A stretch of 42,654 nucleotides of DNA from Myxococcaceae bacterium (GCA_019694575.1 JAIBBR010000031.1:1-42654), one strand, 5' to 3'; counted from the stretch's first letter, positions 7,134-15,538 are shown. The notes: generated by a model from the letters alone, not told the origin. A program made the numbers and translations.

Positions 7134-7985
7134 ATGGTTATGGACTCTAAACGGGACATACAGCGTGCCGTTATGCATACGGAACCGCGCTCCACGCCCG
7201 AGACGCTTTCGGAACTGGTCGACTCGTACCAGGCGACCGGGCGCTACGTCCTGACGCGGGATGAAGCGCTCGAAGAACTCGGCATCTCCGACGAGGCGTT
7301 GAAGAAGGCCGTCCAGCGACTCGTGGTCAAGCGACGACTCTCCGTCCCCCGGCGCGGCTTCTTCGTCATCGTGCCAATGGAGTACCGCGAGGCAGAGGCA
7401 CCGCCACCGGCCTGGTACATTGACGAACTCATGAAGTTTTCCGGCCTGCGCTACTACGTAGGCCTCCTCAGCGCGGCGTCGCTTCACGGGGCGGCGCATC
7501 ACCAACCGCAAGAGTTCCAGGTGGTCACGAACAAGCAGCTCCGACCGACGGTCGCCGGCCGCGCACGGCTAAGGTTCTTCCGAAAGCGTTACATCGAACG
7601 CGTGCCGACGATGGAGATCAAGACGGAAACCGGCACCATGCGCGTGTCGACACCGGAAGCCACCGCACTGGACCTCCTTCGTTATCTCGAGGGTGCGGGG
7701 CATCTTGGGAATGTCGCGACCGTGCTCGCTGATCTCGCGGAGAAGATGGACGGTCACCGACTCGTCGAGGCCGCGAAGCTCGACGGCGAGCTTTCGAATG
7801 CACAGCGACTGGGGCACATTCTGGACCAAGTCGGCGCCAGCAACATCGCAGTCCCACTCGCGGCGTGGGTTGCAGCACAGCGACCCAGGTTCGTGCCTCT
7901 CCGATCTGATCGCTCCACGCGCCGAGCGGCAAAAGATGCTCGCTGGCACGTACTCGTGAACGAGAAGGTCGAGGCTGAAACATGA
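7134..7985 (+). CDS. abiEi: Type IV TA antitoxin / autorepressor, AbiEi family, 283 aa
   Basis: Residues ~20-80 form a winged-helix-like domain (LTRDEALEELGISDEALKKA, then VVKRRLSVPRRGFFVIVP). Residues ~90-190 carry the AbiEi core: WYIDELMKFSGLRYYVGLLS, AASLHGAAHH, EFQVVTNKQLR, RVSTPEATALDLLRY. AbiEi neutralises the AbiEii nucleotidyltransferase and represses its own operon. The gene overlaps abiEii by 4 bp (ATGA), the usual arrangement. ATGs at 7134, 7140 and 7173 are all in frame; the first two have no room for a ribosome site if the predicted promoter is right. TTG codes only about one in thirty leucines here, whereas neighbouring core genes use it often, which suggests acquisition by transfer. 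Confidence 0.85.
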   Translation: MVMDSKRDIQRAVMHTEPRSTPETLSELVDSYQATGRYVLTRDEALEELGISDEALKKAVQRLVVKRRLSVPRRGFFVIVPMEYREAEAPPPAWYIDELMKFSGLRYYVGLLSAASLHGAAHHQPQEFQVVTNKQLRPTVAGRARLRFFRKRYIERVPTMEIKTETGTMRVSTPEATALDLLRYLEGAGHLGNVATVLADLAEKMDGHRLVEAAKLDGELSNAQRLGHILDQVGASNIAVPLAAWVAAQRPRFVPLRSDRSTRRAAKDARWHVLVNEKVEAET

Positions 7986-8818
7986 TCCCGCGTGCGCACA
8001 TCACGGCTTGGCGCTCGCAGGCACCGTGGTCTACGGACGCGCAGGTCGAGCAGGACCTCGTCGTCTGCCGAGCAATCGTTGATCTGTTCTCGGATGAATA
8101 TCTCGCGCGCGAGGTGGCCTTCCGCGGGGGCACGGCCTTGCACAAACTCCACTTCAACCCGCCGGGCCGCTACTCGGAAGACATCGATCTCGTTCAAGTC
8201 AATGCGGGCCCATTCGGACCGGTCATGGATGCGGTGCGCGCCAGGCTCGACCCATGGCTTGGAAAGCCGCAGTGGAAGCAGGGCCAAGGCCGCGTAACCT
8301 TCTTCTACCGTTTCGAATCGGAAACCAGGCCAGTCACCCCCCTCAAACTCAAGGTGGAGACCAACACTCGGGAGCACCTCTGCGTGCTCGGTCCGCGCAA
8401 GGCCCGTTTCCAAGTCGACAGCCCGTGGCACAGCGGAGCTGCGGACGTGCTGACCTACGAGCCCGAGGAGCTGCTTGGCACGAAGCTGCGCGCTCTCTAC
8501 CAGCGCAAGAAGGGGCGAGACCTCTTCGATCTCTCGGAGGCCCTCGCCCGCCTCGACGGCCTGGACCCCGAGAAAGTTGTCACCTGTTTCAACCGCTACC
8601 TAGAGAACGATGGCCACCGCGTCACGCGCGCCGAATTCGAGGCGAATCTCGCCGAAAAGATCGACGACCGGGCCTTCCTCGCAGACATTCCGCCACTGCT
8701 CGCGCTCGGTATTTCGTTCGATCCACTCGCCGCGTTCGAGCGTGTGCGTGAGGCCTTTCTCTCGCGCCTGTCAGAGGGTGGATCGAAGAAGAAGAGGAAG
8801 GAGCGCCGGCAACCATGA
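7982..8818 (+). CDS. abiEii: Type IV TA toxin, AbiEii nucleotidyltransferase, 278 aa
   Basis: This is a DNA polymerase beta-like nucleotidyltransferase of the AbiEii/AbiGii group. Visible motifs are FRGGTALHKLHF (residues ~47-58), the metal-binding RYSEDIDLV (~63-71, Asp67 and Asp69), KLKVETN (~122-128), and the EELLGTKLRALYQRKKGRD block (~162-180) followed by LFDL. All expected catalytic elements look intact. AbiEii toxins are nucleotide-binding transferases that stop growth, in some members by modifying tRNA; the system can abort phage infection. The ATG overlaps the antitoxin stop by 4 bp. The very basic C-terminus (KKKRKERR) is unusual. The stop codon overlaps the ATG of a 27-codon ORF. 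Confidence 0.88.
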   Translation: MIPRAHITAWRSQAPWSTDAQVEQDLVVCRAIVDLFSDEYLAREVAFRGGTALHKLHFNPPGRYSEDIDLVQVNAGPFGPVMDAVRARLDPWLGKPQWKQGQGRVTFFYRFESETRPVTPLKLKVETNTREHLCVLGPRKARFQVDSPWHSGAADVLTYEPEELLGTKLRALYQRKKGRDLFDLSEALARLDGLDPEKVVTCFNRYLENDGHRVTRAEFEANLAEKIDDRAFLADIPPLLALGISFDPLAAFERVREAFLSRLSEGGSKKKRKERRQP

Positions 8819-8898
8819 GGACGCTGAGGCATCGCACGTCTTTTCGGGTCTCAGGGGAATCGCTCCTCGAAATTCGGGTAAGAACTCATTCCAAATGA
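8815..8898 (+). CDS. 27-codon mini-ORF bridging abiEii and the third gene
   Basis: The ATG at 8815 overlaps the abiEii stop (ATGA, 8815-8818). The ORF ends in TGA at 8896-8898, overlapping the ATG of the next gene (ATGA, 8895-8898). The product would be 27 residues and basic (MRTLRHRTSFRVSGESLLEI...). The next gene has no good ribosome site, so reading through this ORF may carry ribosomes to it. This could be a coupling device or the remnant of a frame change; protein function is unlikely. Confidence 0.4.
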   Translation: MRTLRHRTSFRVSGESLLEIRVRTHSK

Positions 8899-9827
8899 CT
8901 GAAGACGAGACCAATTTCCGGTCGGCGGCGCGCAACTTCGCGGAGAACCGCGCACGCGCGTTAGACGGCCCACGGCTCCTTGCGGCATTTCTCGCCGATC
9001 CGAATCGGGTTGCCACGGCGTCACTGTTTGAGCTGCTCGCTGTCGACCGCGCGAACCCGTTCGAAGACGACCCACAGTTCGAGCTCGCTGCGCTGGTATC
9101 GGCCGCGCTCGACGCTCGTTCGCTCGAAGAATGGGACCGTGTTCTCGTCGAGCTTGCGCCGCCGCCCGACTATTTCGACGCACGGAGAGATGAAACGATC
9201 CGCACCGAGGTCGTCTGCCACCCCGTCTATGGCGTTGGCTTCCTGGAGCTGGGTCTGGGACCCGATGCGCGCGTACGATTCCACGACGGCGAGCGAGTGT
9301 TCACCGGCGATGACGCACGTTGGGAACACCCGCGCGTGACCTTCCGCAGGCAAGTCGCGGAACTCCTCACTGCGACGCTTGAGACTCCCTCGGAGGACGA
9401 GCTCTGGCCAATCGTCGATGCGATTGGTTGGGGCACCGGCGCGTCTATGAACGAGCTTGGATCGGCCCTCGCGAAGCGCTTCTCTTATGTCGACTGCCTT
9501 CGCTATCGAGACGCGGTGTTTCAGGTCGCGTGGCCACTTCGCAAGCGCATCGAAGCGTGGGAAGACTCGAGCGGAAACCAGCTGCCGTGCGGCGACGACC
9601 GCTTTGGCGACCTCGTCCACCACATCATCGGACTTGGCCGTGCGACCTATGTCGCGACGATGGAGAACCCAGCGCTCGCCCTCGCCCGCGCCGAGGCGAA
9701 TGACTACCGCGAGTCATTCACGTACGTGTTTCAACATGCGTCGGAGCTCCACTCTCTGGACGAGGTCGAAGCCGCCTTGCGCCGACACGCGCCCAACGCG
9801 TCACTCGTGCGACCACGTTGGCCTTGA
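8895..9827 (+). CDS. Unknown third gene of the AbiE operon, 310 aa
   Basis: I do not recognise the family. Two parts are visible. The N-terminal ~90 residues are helical. A small beta-rich segment near 107-140 (VVCHPVYGVGFLELG ... VRFHDGERVF) looks like an SH3-like barrel of the kind seen as 'YGVG...V.F.DG' modules. A helical C-terminal half is rich in Trp and Arg (WPLRKRIEAWED, FGDLVHHIIGLGRATYVATM). There is no signal peptide or membrane helix. The frame is open further upstream, but ATG 8895 is chosen because it overlaps the mini-ORF stop and the upstream frame overlaps abiEii. Codon use resembles the abiE genes, so it probably moves with them as an accessory or defence-associated gene. 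Confidence 0.7.
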   Translation: MTEDETNFRSAARNFAENRARALDGPRLLAAFLADPNRVATASLFELLAVDRANPFEDDPQFELAALVSAALDARSLEEWDRVLVELAPPPDYFDARRDETIRTEVVCHPVYGVGFLELGLGPDARVRFHDGERVFTGDDARWEHPRVTFRRQVAELLTATLETPSEDELWPIVDAIGWGTGASMNELGSALAKRFSYVDCLRYRDAVFQVAWPLRKRIEAWEDSSGNQLPCGDDRFGDLVHHIIGLGRATYVATMENPALALARAEANDYRESFTYVFQHASELHSLDEVEAALRRHAPNASLVRPRWP

Positions 9828-9848
9828 GACGCGACTGGTTCGTCGAGG

Positions 9849-9880
9849 CCGAGCCCAGCTTTTCAGCGTCTTGGGCTCGG
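9849..9880 (+). terminator. Strong hairpin after the abiE operon
   Basis: CCGAGCCCA (9849-9857) pairs perfectly with TGGGCTCGG (9872-9880) across a 14-nt loop, 21 bases after the last stop codon. No T tract follows, so it is a probable but not classical terminator. Confidence 0.5.
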
Positions 9881-10159
9881 AACAACGGTACACACAACTC
9901 GCTTAGTGGGTCCGTCCGATGGCTATGTCCCCTCTCAAGCTTCCTCGCTCGCTGCAGAACCACCGCCCATGTGCGCGCCTCCACCGGTGCCGACGCCTCC
10001 GCCCGCCGATGAACCCCCCGCGGCAGCGCCGCCAGTCCCCACACCTCCGCCCTCAGACATTCCCGCGCAAGAGGGCGTCAACTCAAGGGGCTTTTGCGCT
10101 TTGACATGAAGACACCCAAGGCGCTGATCCGTCGCAAAAAAAGATGCGCCGCCCAAAAG
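9881..10159. other. Gap with a Pro/Gly-rich coding-like remnant
   Basis: Bases ~9955-10075 encode a Pro/Ala-rich stretch on the + strand or, on the - strand, GGGVGTGGAAAGGSSAGGG-type sequence like the linkers of the lipoproteins at 13.9 and 22.4 kb. No start with signal peptide or full gene is visible on either strand. A T run on the - strand at 10136-10142 may help end the next gene's transcript. This is probably a decayed lipoprotein gene fragment. Confidence 0.35.
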
Positions 10160-11647
10160 TTAGCGCGATCGCCCTCGCAGCATCGCCACCACGTCGCGGG
10201 TCTGCTCTGCCAATGGGCGCGGCATCGCTTCTTTCACCGCCGCAAGTTGCGTGTGCAACGCCTCGACCGAACGGCTCAGCGATTCCATTCGCTCGCCCAT
10301 TGCCATGAGCGCGCGTTGAATCTCGCCCAACTGCGGCGCATTGGCGTTTTGCGCGGTGAGCACCATTTTCTTCACTTCAGCCAGCTCGGCACGAATCGAC
10401 CCATCAATCGACACGCTGAGCTGGTGACTCACGTTCGACAAAAACGGCTCTCCCGGTTGGCGCAGTAAGGTCGACAAACCCACCGCCAAGCTGTGATCAA
10501 CCGCCCACGCCGCGCGGCTCGCGGCGTCACTCCGCCGCATCAACCCGTGAATCTGCAACAGCCGCTCGCGCGCTGACGGCACCGTGCGAGCACTCTCGAG
10601 CATCGCCTCGTACTGAAGACTCACTTTCGCCTCATCATGGCCGGCGGCAATGCGCGCCCTGGTGGCCGTCAACGAAGCTTCGTCGACCGCTTTCATTTCG
10701 GCAGCGAGCTGCGCTTCGGTTACCGCTTCTGCGCCACGGCCTGAAAAATTGCTCCAGGCAAAACCGTCGAAGCGCTCGGCGTTCACCAGGCCGTGCAGCG
10801 CGCCATAGCCCGCGAGAATGCATGGCAACGACATCGCGCCCGCTTCGAGCACCACGCGGCCCATACCCGCCACACCCGCATAACCCTGCGCCAACAACGC
10901 AGCCACGTCGTCATGCCAGTCGATGAACGACACCTTCACTCCGCTTGGCGGCGTGGCCAGCGCACGACGCACTTCACCCTGCTCGTAACCACTGCCCACC
11001 ACGTGCCATTCGCGAATGCCGAGCGCCGAAGCTGTTTGCACCAACGTTTCTAATGCGCGCGCCTTGCCATCTTCGAGCCGGCCGATGAATGCCCACGGCC
11101 CATTCGCGCGGCGCTGCACCGGCCGAAAGTGCGTCAGGTCTACCGCGTTGGGCACCACCGTCAACCGCGGCACCAGCGACGTCGGCACCAACGCGCGCAG
11201 CTCGTCAGACACCGCTTCAATCGCACCGGCCCACGGCAGAATACTGTCGAAGAGGGCAGTGTCGGCGTTGGGCCCTGCGACCAGCGACGAGGGGCCATGC
11301 AGCGTCACCACCAACGGTTTGTCGGCAAGCGCCGAGGCCATCGCCGCGGGCAACAACGACGCAAATGGGTGCGCATGAATGACATCGACGTTCAGCTCGG
11401 AGGCCATACGCGCCAACACTTCGGCCGCGCTCGCACACTGGTGCGCGGTTGCCTGCAAGCTCACCGCCAGCCCGGGAAACACGCCGGCCGACACCTCCAC
11501 CAACGCCTTGGGCACATGTGCACTCGCGGTGGCAAAAAACACGTGATGCCCGCGGGCCCGCAACGCCCGGGCTTGTGTCCACAGCCGGGTTTCTAAACCA
11601 CCTCGCGACAGCGATTCAGACACCACCAGTACGCGCTTGAGGGCCAT
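10160..11647 (-). CDS. GT4-like glycosyltransferase with C-terminal helical extension, 495 aa
   Basis: Residues ~1-345 have the GT-B layout of family 4 glycosyltransferases: GGLETRLWTQARALRARGHH near the start, VDVIHAHPFASLLPAAMA, LVVTLHGPSS, the linker VVPNAVDLTHFRP, and AFIGRLEDGKARALE. The acceptor-side motif is GRVVLEAGAMSLPC, where the usual first Glu of the E-x7-E pair is not obvious. The last ~120 residues form a separate helical region that looks like a coiled coil (MGERMESLSRSVEALHTQLA), unusual for GT4 enzymes and perhaps used for oligomerisation or membrane-side anchoring. It probably transfers a sugar in envelope or exopolysaccharide synthesis; donor and acceptor are unknown. It is transcribed alone, divergent from the Cys-rich lipoprotein gene. 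Confidence 0.8.
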   Translation of the reverse strand: MALKRVLVVSESLSRGGLETRLWTQARALRARGHHVFFATASAHVPKALVEVSAGVFPGLAVSLQATAHQCASAAEVLARMASELNVDVIHAHPFASLLPAAMASALADKPLVVTLHGPSSLVAGPNADTALFDSILPWAGAIEAVSDELRALVPTSLVPRLTVVPNAVDLTHFRPVQRRANGPWAFIGRLEDGKARALETLVQTASALGIREWHVVGSGYEQGEVRRALATPPSGVKVSFIDWHDDVAALLAQGYAGVAGMGRVVLEAGAMSLPCILAGYGALHGLVNAERFDGFAWSNFSGRGAEAVTEAQLAAEMKAVDEASLTATRARIAAGHDEAKVSLQYEAMLESARTVPSARERLLQIHGLMRRSDAASRAAWAVDHSLAVGLSTLLRQPGEPFLSNVSHQLSVSIDGSIRAELAEVKKMVLTAQNANAPQLGEIQRALMAMGERMESLSRSVEALHTQLAAVKEAMPRPLAEQTRDVVAMLRGRSR

Positions 11648-11723
11648 AAACCACTCCTTCTTTCAAACCAGGCGAGACGCGTTTCGCTTAGCCCACTCTC
11701 AGTTCCTGACAAACGCTGTTCAC

Positions 11724-11743
11724 TTCAAGCGCAACGCCTTGAA
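11724..11743. promoter_or_regulatory. Inverted repeat in the divergent promoter region
   Basis: TTCAAG-N8-CTTGAA lies between the divergent glycosyltransferase and Cys-rich lipoprotein genes, 76 bases before one and 48 before the other. It is a possible operator, and nothing else supports it. Confidence 0.25.
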
Positions 11744-11791
11744 ACGAAGGGCCGATACACCAGAAACGTTCACCCTCACGTGCGTCTGCCC

Positions 11792-13741
11792 ATGTCTAAA
11801 CGCTCATATTCACTCGCCTTGCTTGGTTTGACGGCCGCCCTGAGCGCTTGCCGATGCGGGAGCGACCCGCTCGCCTGCGAAAAAGACGCCGAGTGTACCG
11901 ATTCGACCAAGCCTTTCTGCGGGGGCAAAGACGCTCGCTACATGTGCGTCGAATGCCGCGAAGACGTGCAGTGCGCTTCGGGTTTGTGTCTGCCCAACGG
12001 CACGTGCGGCAGCTGTGGCCCGCAGGCCGAATGTCCACATGGGCAAACCTGCTCTGCCGAGGGCCAGTGCGTCATCGGCTGCAGCACCGACCAAGGCTCC
12101 TGTCCGCCAGGCACGTATTGCGTCGCGGGTTCAGACTTCTGCGCCGAGTGCACGCAAGACACGCATTGCGGCCCCGGCCGCGTGTGCAGCCCCGAGCACA
12201 CCTGCTTGCCCGGCTGCTCGCCGCAAAACCCCCACTGCCCCATGGGCCTTTTGTGCGAGCTCACGCAAAAAACGTGCGTCGCCTGCTTGAGCGCCACCGA
12301 CTGTAAAAACCCTGCGCTGCCCGCGTGCGACGTGGCGAGCCAAACATGCGTGGCCTGCGTCGACAGCAGCACCTGCCCTTTTGCGACTCCCACCTGCGAC
12401 ATGGCGACACACACCTGCGTGGCGTGTTTGCAAAACAGCGACTGCCCTGCCGGCAATGTGTGCAGCAACCAAGCCTGCGTGCCGGGCTGCACGGCCACCC
12501 AAGGCTGCGCCAACGGCCAACAGTGCGACGTGGCGCGCGGCGCATGCGTGCTGTGCGTCAACGACGGGCACTGCGGTGCTTCAGCCCCTCGTTGCGACCC
12601 CGGTTCGCGCACCTGCGTCGCGTGTCTGCCGGGCACCACCGACAATTGCACCGGTGGAAATTACTGCCGCGACGATCACGTCTGCGAGCGGGGCTGCAAG
12701 TCGGGAGCTGATTGCCCGAGCGGAGTGTGCCTGGCTGATCATTCATGCCAGAGCTGCACCGACGACGCCCAGTGCGCTGCCGGCAAGGTATGCCAAGGCG
12801 GCAACTGCATGGCGGCCTGTGGCCCAAACAACCCATGTGGCCAAGGCAAAACGTGCTGCGAAGATCGCTGCGTCGATGATCAGAACGAGCCGCTCAACTG
12901 CGGAGCGTGCGGCAACGTGTGCGGCGCCGGCCAAGCGTGCTGCCAAGGCACCTGCAAAGCGCTCGACACGGCGAACGACTGCGGCGCGTGCGGCAATGCA
13001 TGTGGCGCGGGCAACGGGTGCTGCCAAGGCTCGTGTGCAGCCACGAATACACCTGCGCAATGCGGTGCTTGCGGCGTGAGCTGCGCGGCTGACCAATTCT
13101 GCGACGGCAGCCGCTGCGTCGACCTCACCTTTCCCAACTTCTGCGCCAACAAAAAGGTCTATGCCATCTACGACGGCATCGCCATCGACGACGCAGCCAC
13201 CAACGTGCTCGCTTCGACCGTCGCGCAAAACTGTTCGGCCTCGACGGTGATCAGCTACGGGCCGCAGAGCAACCCCAGCTGGGTTGATCAAACGACGGGA
13301 GAACTGCTTCTCGGCACCGGCGCTACCGTGATCACCGCGGGCGGGCCTTTTCCCAACAAGCCGCTCAAGTGGCTCGAGCGCACGCAGCAGCTCACCAAAG
13401 TCTACTTTCACACCAACGGAGTCGACACTTACTCGTTCAAACGGCGCAGCGACGAAGCGACGCTCACCTCGATGACCGTGTCAGAATGCTCGCCGCACCA
13501 CGACCGCTTCTTGATCGAACTCGCGACGGACCCCACCAACGGCACACTGGCACTCATTGGCTACGGCGTCTGCAATGGCGGCTACGGTACGCAAGCCGCG
13601 GCCTACCTATGGGCCAACGTGATGCTGCCCAACCGCATGGCATACCCCGACAGCTGGTACATTTTTGACTGGGTCGACGCCAACAACGACTCCATCGCCA
13701 ACCTGGGTGACACTTTCACGCGCGTAGACAGCGGCTTGTAG
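11792..13741 (+). CDS. Cys-rich multi-repeat lipoprotein, 649 aa
   Basis: The signal peptide ends in LSAC (Cys20), so this is a lipoprotein; the ATG at 11792 fits it better than the GTG at 11780. From ~20 to ~440 there are many short Cys modules: first blocks like C.V.C....CP.....C with acidic spacing, then repeats such as CVACVDSSTCPFATPTCD, and last three GACG-N-CGAGQ-CCQG modules of the kind common in large myxobacterial secreted proteins. The final ~210 residues form a separate domain with few Cys, rich in aromatic residues (KVYAIYDGIAIDD, LWANVMLPNRMAYPDSWYIF), which I do not recognise. Homologues of the Cys modules are sometimes misnamed 'tryptophan synthase alpha chain' in databases; there is no such enzyme here. 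Probably an outer-membrane or exported surface protein. Confidence 0.85.
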   Translation: MSKRSYSLALLGLTAALSACRCGSDPLACEKDAECTDSTKPFCGGKDARYMCVECREDVQCASGLCLPNGTCGSCGPQAECPHGQTCSAEGQCVIGCSTDQGSCPPGTYCVAGSDFCAECTQDTHCGPGRVCSPEHTCLPGCSPQNPHCPMGLLCELTQKTCVACLSATDCKNPALPACDVASQTCVACVDSSTCPFATPTCDMATHTCVACLQNSDCPAGNVCSNQACVPGCTATQGCANGQQCDVARGACVLCVNDGHCGASAPRCDPGSRTCVACLPGTTDNCTGGNYCRDDHVCERGCKSGADCPSGVCLADHSCQSCTDDAQCAAGKVCQGGNCMAACGPNNPCGQGKTCCEDRCVDDQNEPLNCGACGNVCGAGQACCQGTCKALDTANDCGACGNACGAGNGCCQGSCAATNTPAQCGACGVSCAADQFCDGSRCVDLTFPNFCANKKVYAIYDGIAIDDAATNVLASTVAQNCSASTVISYGPQSNPSWVDQTTGELLLGTGATVITAGGPFPNKPLKWLERTQQLTKVYFHTNGVDTYSFKRRSDEATLTSMTVSECSPHHDRFLIELATDPTNGTLALIGYGVCNGGYGTQAAAYLWANVMLPNRMAYPDSWYIFDWVDANNDSIANLGDTFTRVDSGL

Positions 13742-13834
13742 CCAACGCCCTCGAGGGGAAATCGCTTAGTGCTCCCCGCCCCCCGTATTAGACACCCTGC
13801 CCTAGACGATTTTCGACTTAAAGGAGACACCGTG

Positions 13835-14617
13835 ATGAAGAAGCTTTGGTTCTGTGCAGTGGTGAGCGCGGCAATCGTGGCGTTGCCGATGGCGTGCGGC
13901 TCGAGCAACGTCACCAAGAAAGACGGCGGTGCGGGTGGAGGCACCGCAGGCACGGGCGGCGGCACCTCTGGAATGGGCGGTGGCTCGACGGCGACCGGCG
14001 GTGGCTCAACAGCAACGGGCGGGGGCACTTCGGGCACAGGTGGCGGGTCGACTGGCACGGGGGGAGGCGACACGGGTACTGGCGGCGGCTCAACCGGCAC
14101 AGGCGGTGGCGACATGGGCACCGGTGGCGGCTCGAGTGGAACAGGGGGCGGCACCTCAGGCACCGGCGGCGGCTCGGCTGATCTCTGCTTCGATCAGACC
14201 ATGTGCAGCACCTTGGTGCCGGGCGGTGCCTATGTGACGCCGATGTTCTCGTCTGCAACGCCTCCCACGCCAAGCGGCGGCACTTTGATTCCCGGCACGT
14301 ACAATCTAATTGCCATTACCCATTATGCCATCGACGGTGGGAGCGGCGCGGCGGGCGAGCCCCGCAGGTCAACCCTTGTTTCCAATTACCCTGATTTGTC
14401 GTTGGTTGACGAAGCCATGGACAGTGACGGGGGCTGCACATACGTGCGCCAAGTGGGCACCACCGTAGGCAGCGGCACGAACATCACTTTCACGCCCAGC
14501 TGCCCCAGCTGCACCAATTGCGGCGGCAGCATTGAGTACAGCGTCAACGGCAATGAGCTGACACTCTTCGAGGGTTCAGGCCCGGGTTTGCGTACGCAAA
14601 CATTCACCAAGCAATAG
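13835..14617 (+). CDS. Lipoprotein with Gly/Thr-rich linker, 260 aa
   Basis: The ATG at 13835 has AAGGAGA eight bases upstream; a GTG directly before it is the alternative. The signal peptide ends ALPMAC with Cys21, a slightly unusual lipobox. Residues ~30-110 are a low-complexity linker of repeated TGGG/SGTGGG units, typical of myxobacterial surface lipoproteins. The last ~150 residues form a small folded domain with six Cys (CFDQTMCS, CPSCTNCGG) and a lipocalin-like or beta-sandwich pattern (GGSIEYSVNGNELTLFEG). The domain is presumably held away from the membrane by the linker. Function is unknown. It lies 93 bases after the Cys-rich lipoprotein gene on the same strand, and converges on the LysR-type gene with an 8-base gap. 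Confidence 0.82.
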   Translation: MKKLWFCAVVSAAIVALPMACGSSNVTKKDGGAGGGTAGTGGGTSGMGGGSTATGGGSTATGGGTSGTGGGSTGTGGGDTGTGGGSTGTGGGDMGTGGGSSGTGGGTSGTGGGSADLCFDQTMCSTLVPGGAYVTPMFSSATPPTPSGGTLIPGTYNLIAITHYAIDGGSGAAGEPRRSTLVSNYPDLSLVDEAMDSDGGCTYVRQVGTTVGSGTNITFTPSCPSCTNCGGSIEYSVNGNELTLFEGSGPGLRTQTFTKQ

Positions 14618-14625
14618 GCACTTTT

Positions 14626-15531
14626 TCACTGGCCTTTGAAAAGGTCATTGCGGGCCGTGCGCGTCATCGCCAGCACCGCGGGGTGTGTCAATCGCCTCTC
14701 GACTGAAATGGCGAAGAACTGTTCTCTCACCTCTTCGACGCGCGCCACCAGCGCTACGCCGTGCACCTGCATCACTTCACGTTCTACGGCGGCATGACTG
14801 GGAAAAAGGCCCAAGCCGTCTTGGCCGAAGGTGGTCATCAGCGCGCTGTCTTCGAATTCAGCCACCACCCGGGGCCGCACCTGGTGCGCGGCGAACCATT
14901 GCTCCAAAGATCTCCGCAAGGCGGTGTTCTCGGTGGGCAACAGCACCGGTGCCTGGTTCAGCGACTGGGGAAAATTCTCGCGGTAACGCGCCGCGAGCTT
15001 GGGCACGCCAAACCAGCTCACCGCGCATTCGCCGAGTTGGTGGTTGAAGGCCTTTACCGTTGGCTGCGGCCCCACCGGCGAGTCGCTCAAAATCACGTCG
15101 AGCTCGTGCAGGGCGAGCCGCGCCAACAAGCGCTCATTGGTGTCTTCGAAGCACAACAGCCGCACCGGGTCGGCCATTTTCATCGCCGGGTCTAACAGGC
15201 GCCGCGCCACCATTTTCGGCATCACGTCGGCCACGCCCACTTTGAGCCGCACCGGGCGACCGGTGGGGCGGCCGCGCACTGTCTCCATCAGCTCACGGCC
15301 AAGCGAGAAAATTTCGTCGGCGTACTGAAACACCATTTGCCCCGTTTCGGTGAGCACCAGCCGCCGGCCTTGCTTGCGAAACAGCTTTTCGCCCAGCGCG
15401 TCTTCTAAACGGTGAATCTGCGCGCTCACCGTGGGGTGAGACAGGCGAAGAGAAGCCGCCGCCTTGGCCAAGCTACCTTCGCGGGCCACCGACCAGAAGT
15501 ACAAAAGGTGGTGATAATTGAGCCATTCCAT
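14626..15531 (-). CDS. nhaR: LysR-family regulator, NhaR-like, 301 aa
   Basis: A LysR-type helix-turn-helix fills residues ~1-60 (WLNYHHLLYFWSVAREGSLA, LSHPTVSAQIHRLEDALGEK, LVLTETGQMVFQYADEIFSL). The NYHHL.YFW opening is typical of NhaR, which activates the NhaA sodium/proton antiporter in response to Na+. The effector domain (~90-295) also resembles NhaR (KVGVADVMPKMVARRLLDPA). No nhaA gene is in the window, so the target may be elsewhere. It is the last gene of the htpX-terC-nhaR operon, 7 bases after terC, which links it to envelope and ion stress. The symbol is by resemblance. Confidence 0.78.
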   Translation of the reverse strand: MEWLNYHHLLYFWSVAREGSLAKAAASLRLSHPTVSAQIHRLEDALGEKLFRKQGRRLVLTETGQMVFQYADEIFSLGRELMETVRGRPTGRPVRLKVGVADVMPKMVARRLLDPAMKMADPVRLLCFEDTNERLLARLALHELDVILSDSPVGPQPTVKAFNHQLGECAVSWFGVPKLAARYRENFPQSLNQAPVLLPTENTALRRSLEQWFAAHQVRPRVVAEFEDSALMTTFGQDGLGLFPSHAAVEREVMQVHGVALVARVEEVREQFFAISVERRLTHPAVLAMTRTARNDLFKGQ

Positions 15532-15538
15532 TTGGGCG

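Noticed and set aside
8610-8894. Longer N-terminus for the third gene of the abiE operon
   Set aside because: The extension overlaps abiEii by about 200 bases and has no conserved-looking content; ATG 8895 sits in an ATGA overlap.
12131-13411. Long - strand frames opposite the Cys-rich lipoprotein gene
   Set aside because: The + strand gene has a signal peptide, lipobox and regular Cys modules; the antisense frames are shadows with Ala/Arg-biased composition.
11792-13741. Tryptophan synthase alpha chain, a name sometimes attached to such proteins
   Set aside because: There is no TIM-barrel motif; the protein is a Cys-module lipoprotein.
13603-14163. Pro-rich - strand frame with PPPVPxxPPPV repeats
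   Set aside because: It is the complement of the TGGG linker of the lipoprotein at 13835. The similar Pro-rich frame at 22368-22697 is rejected for the same reason.
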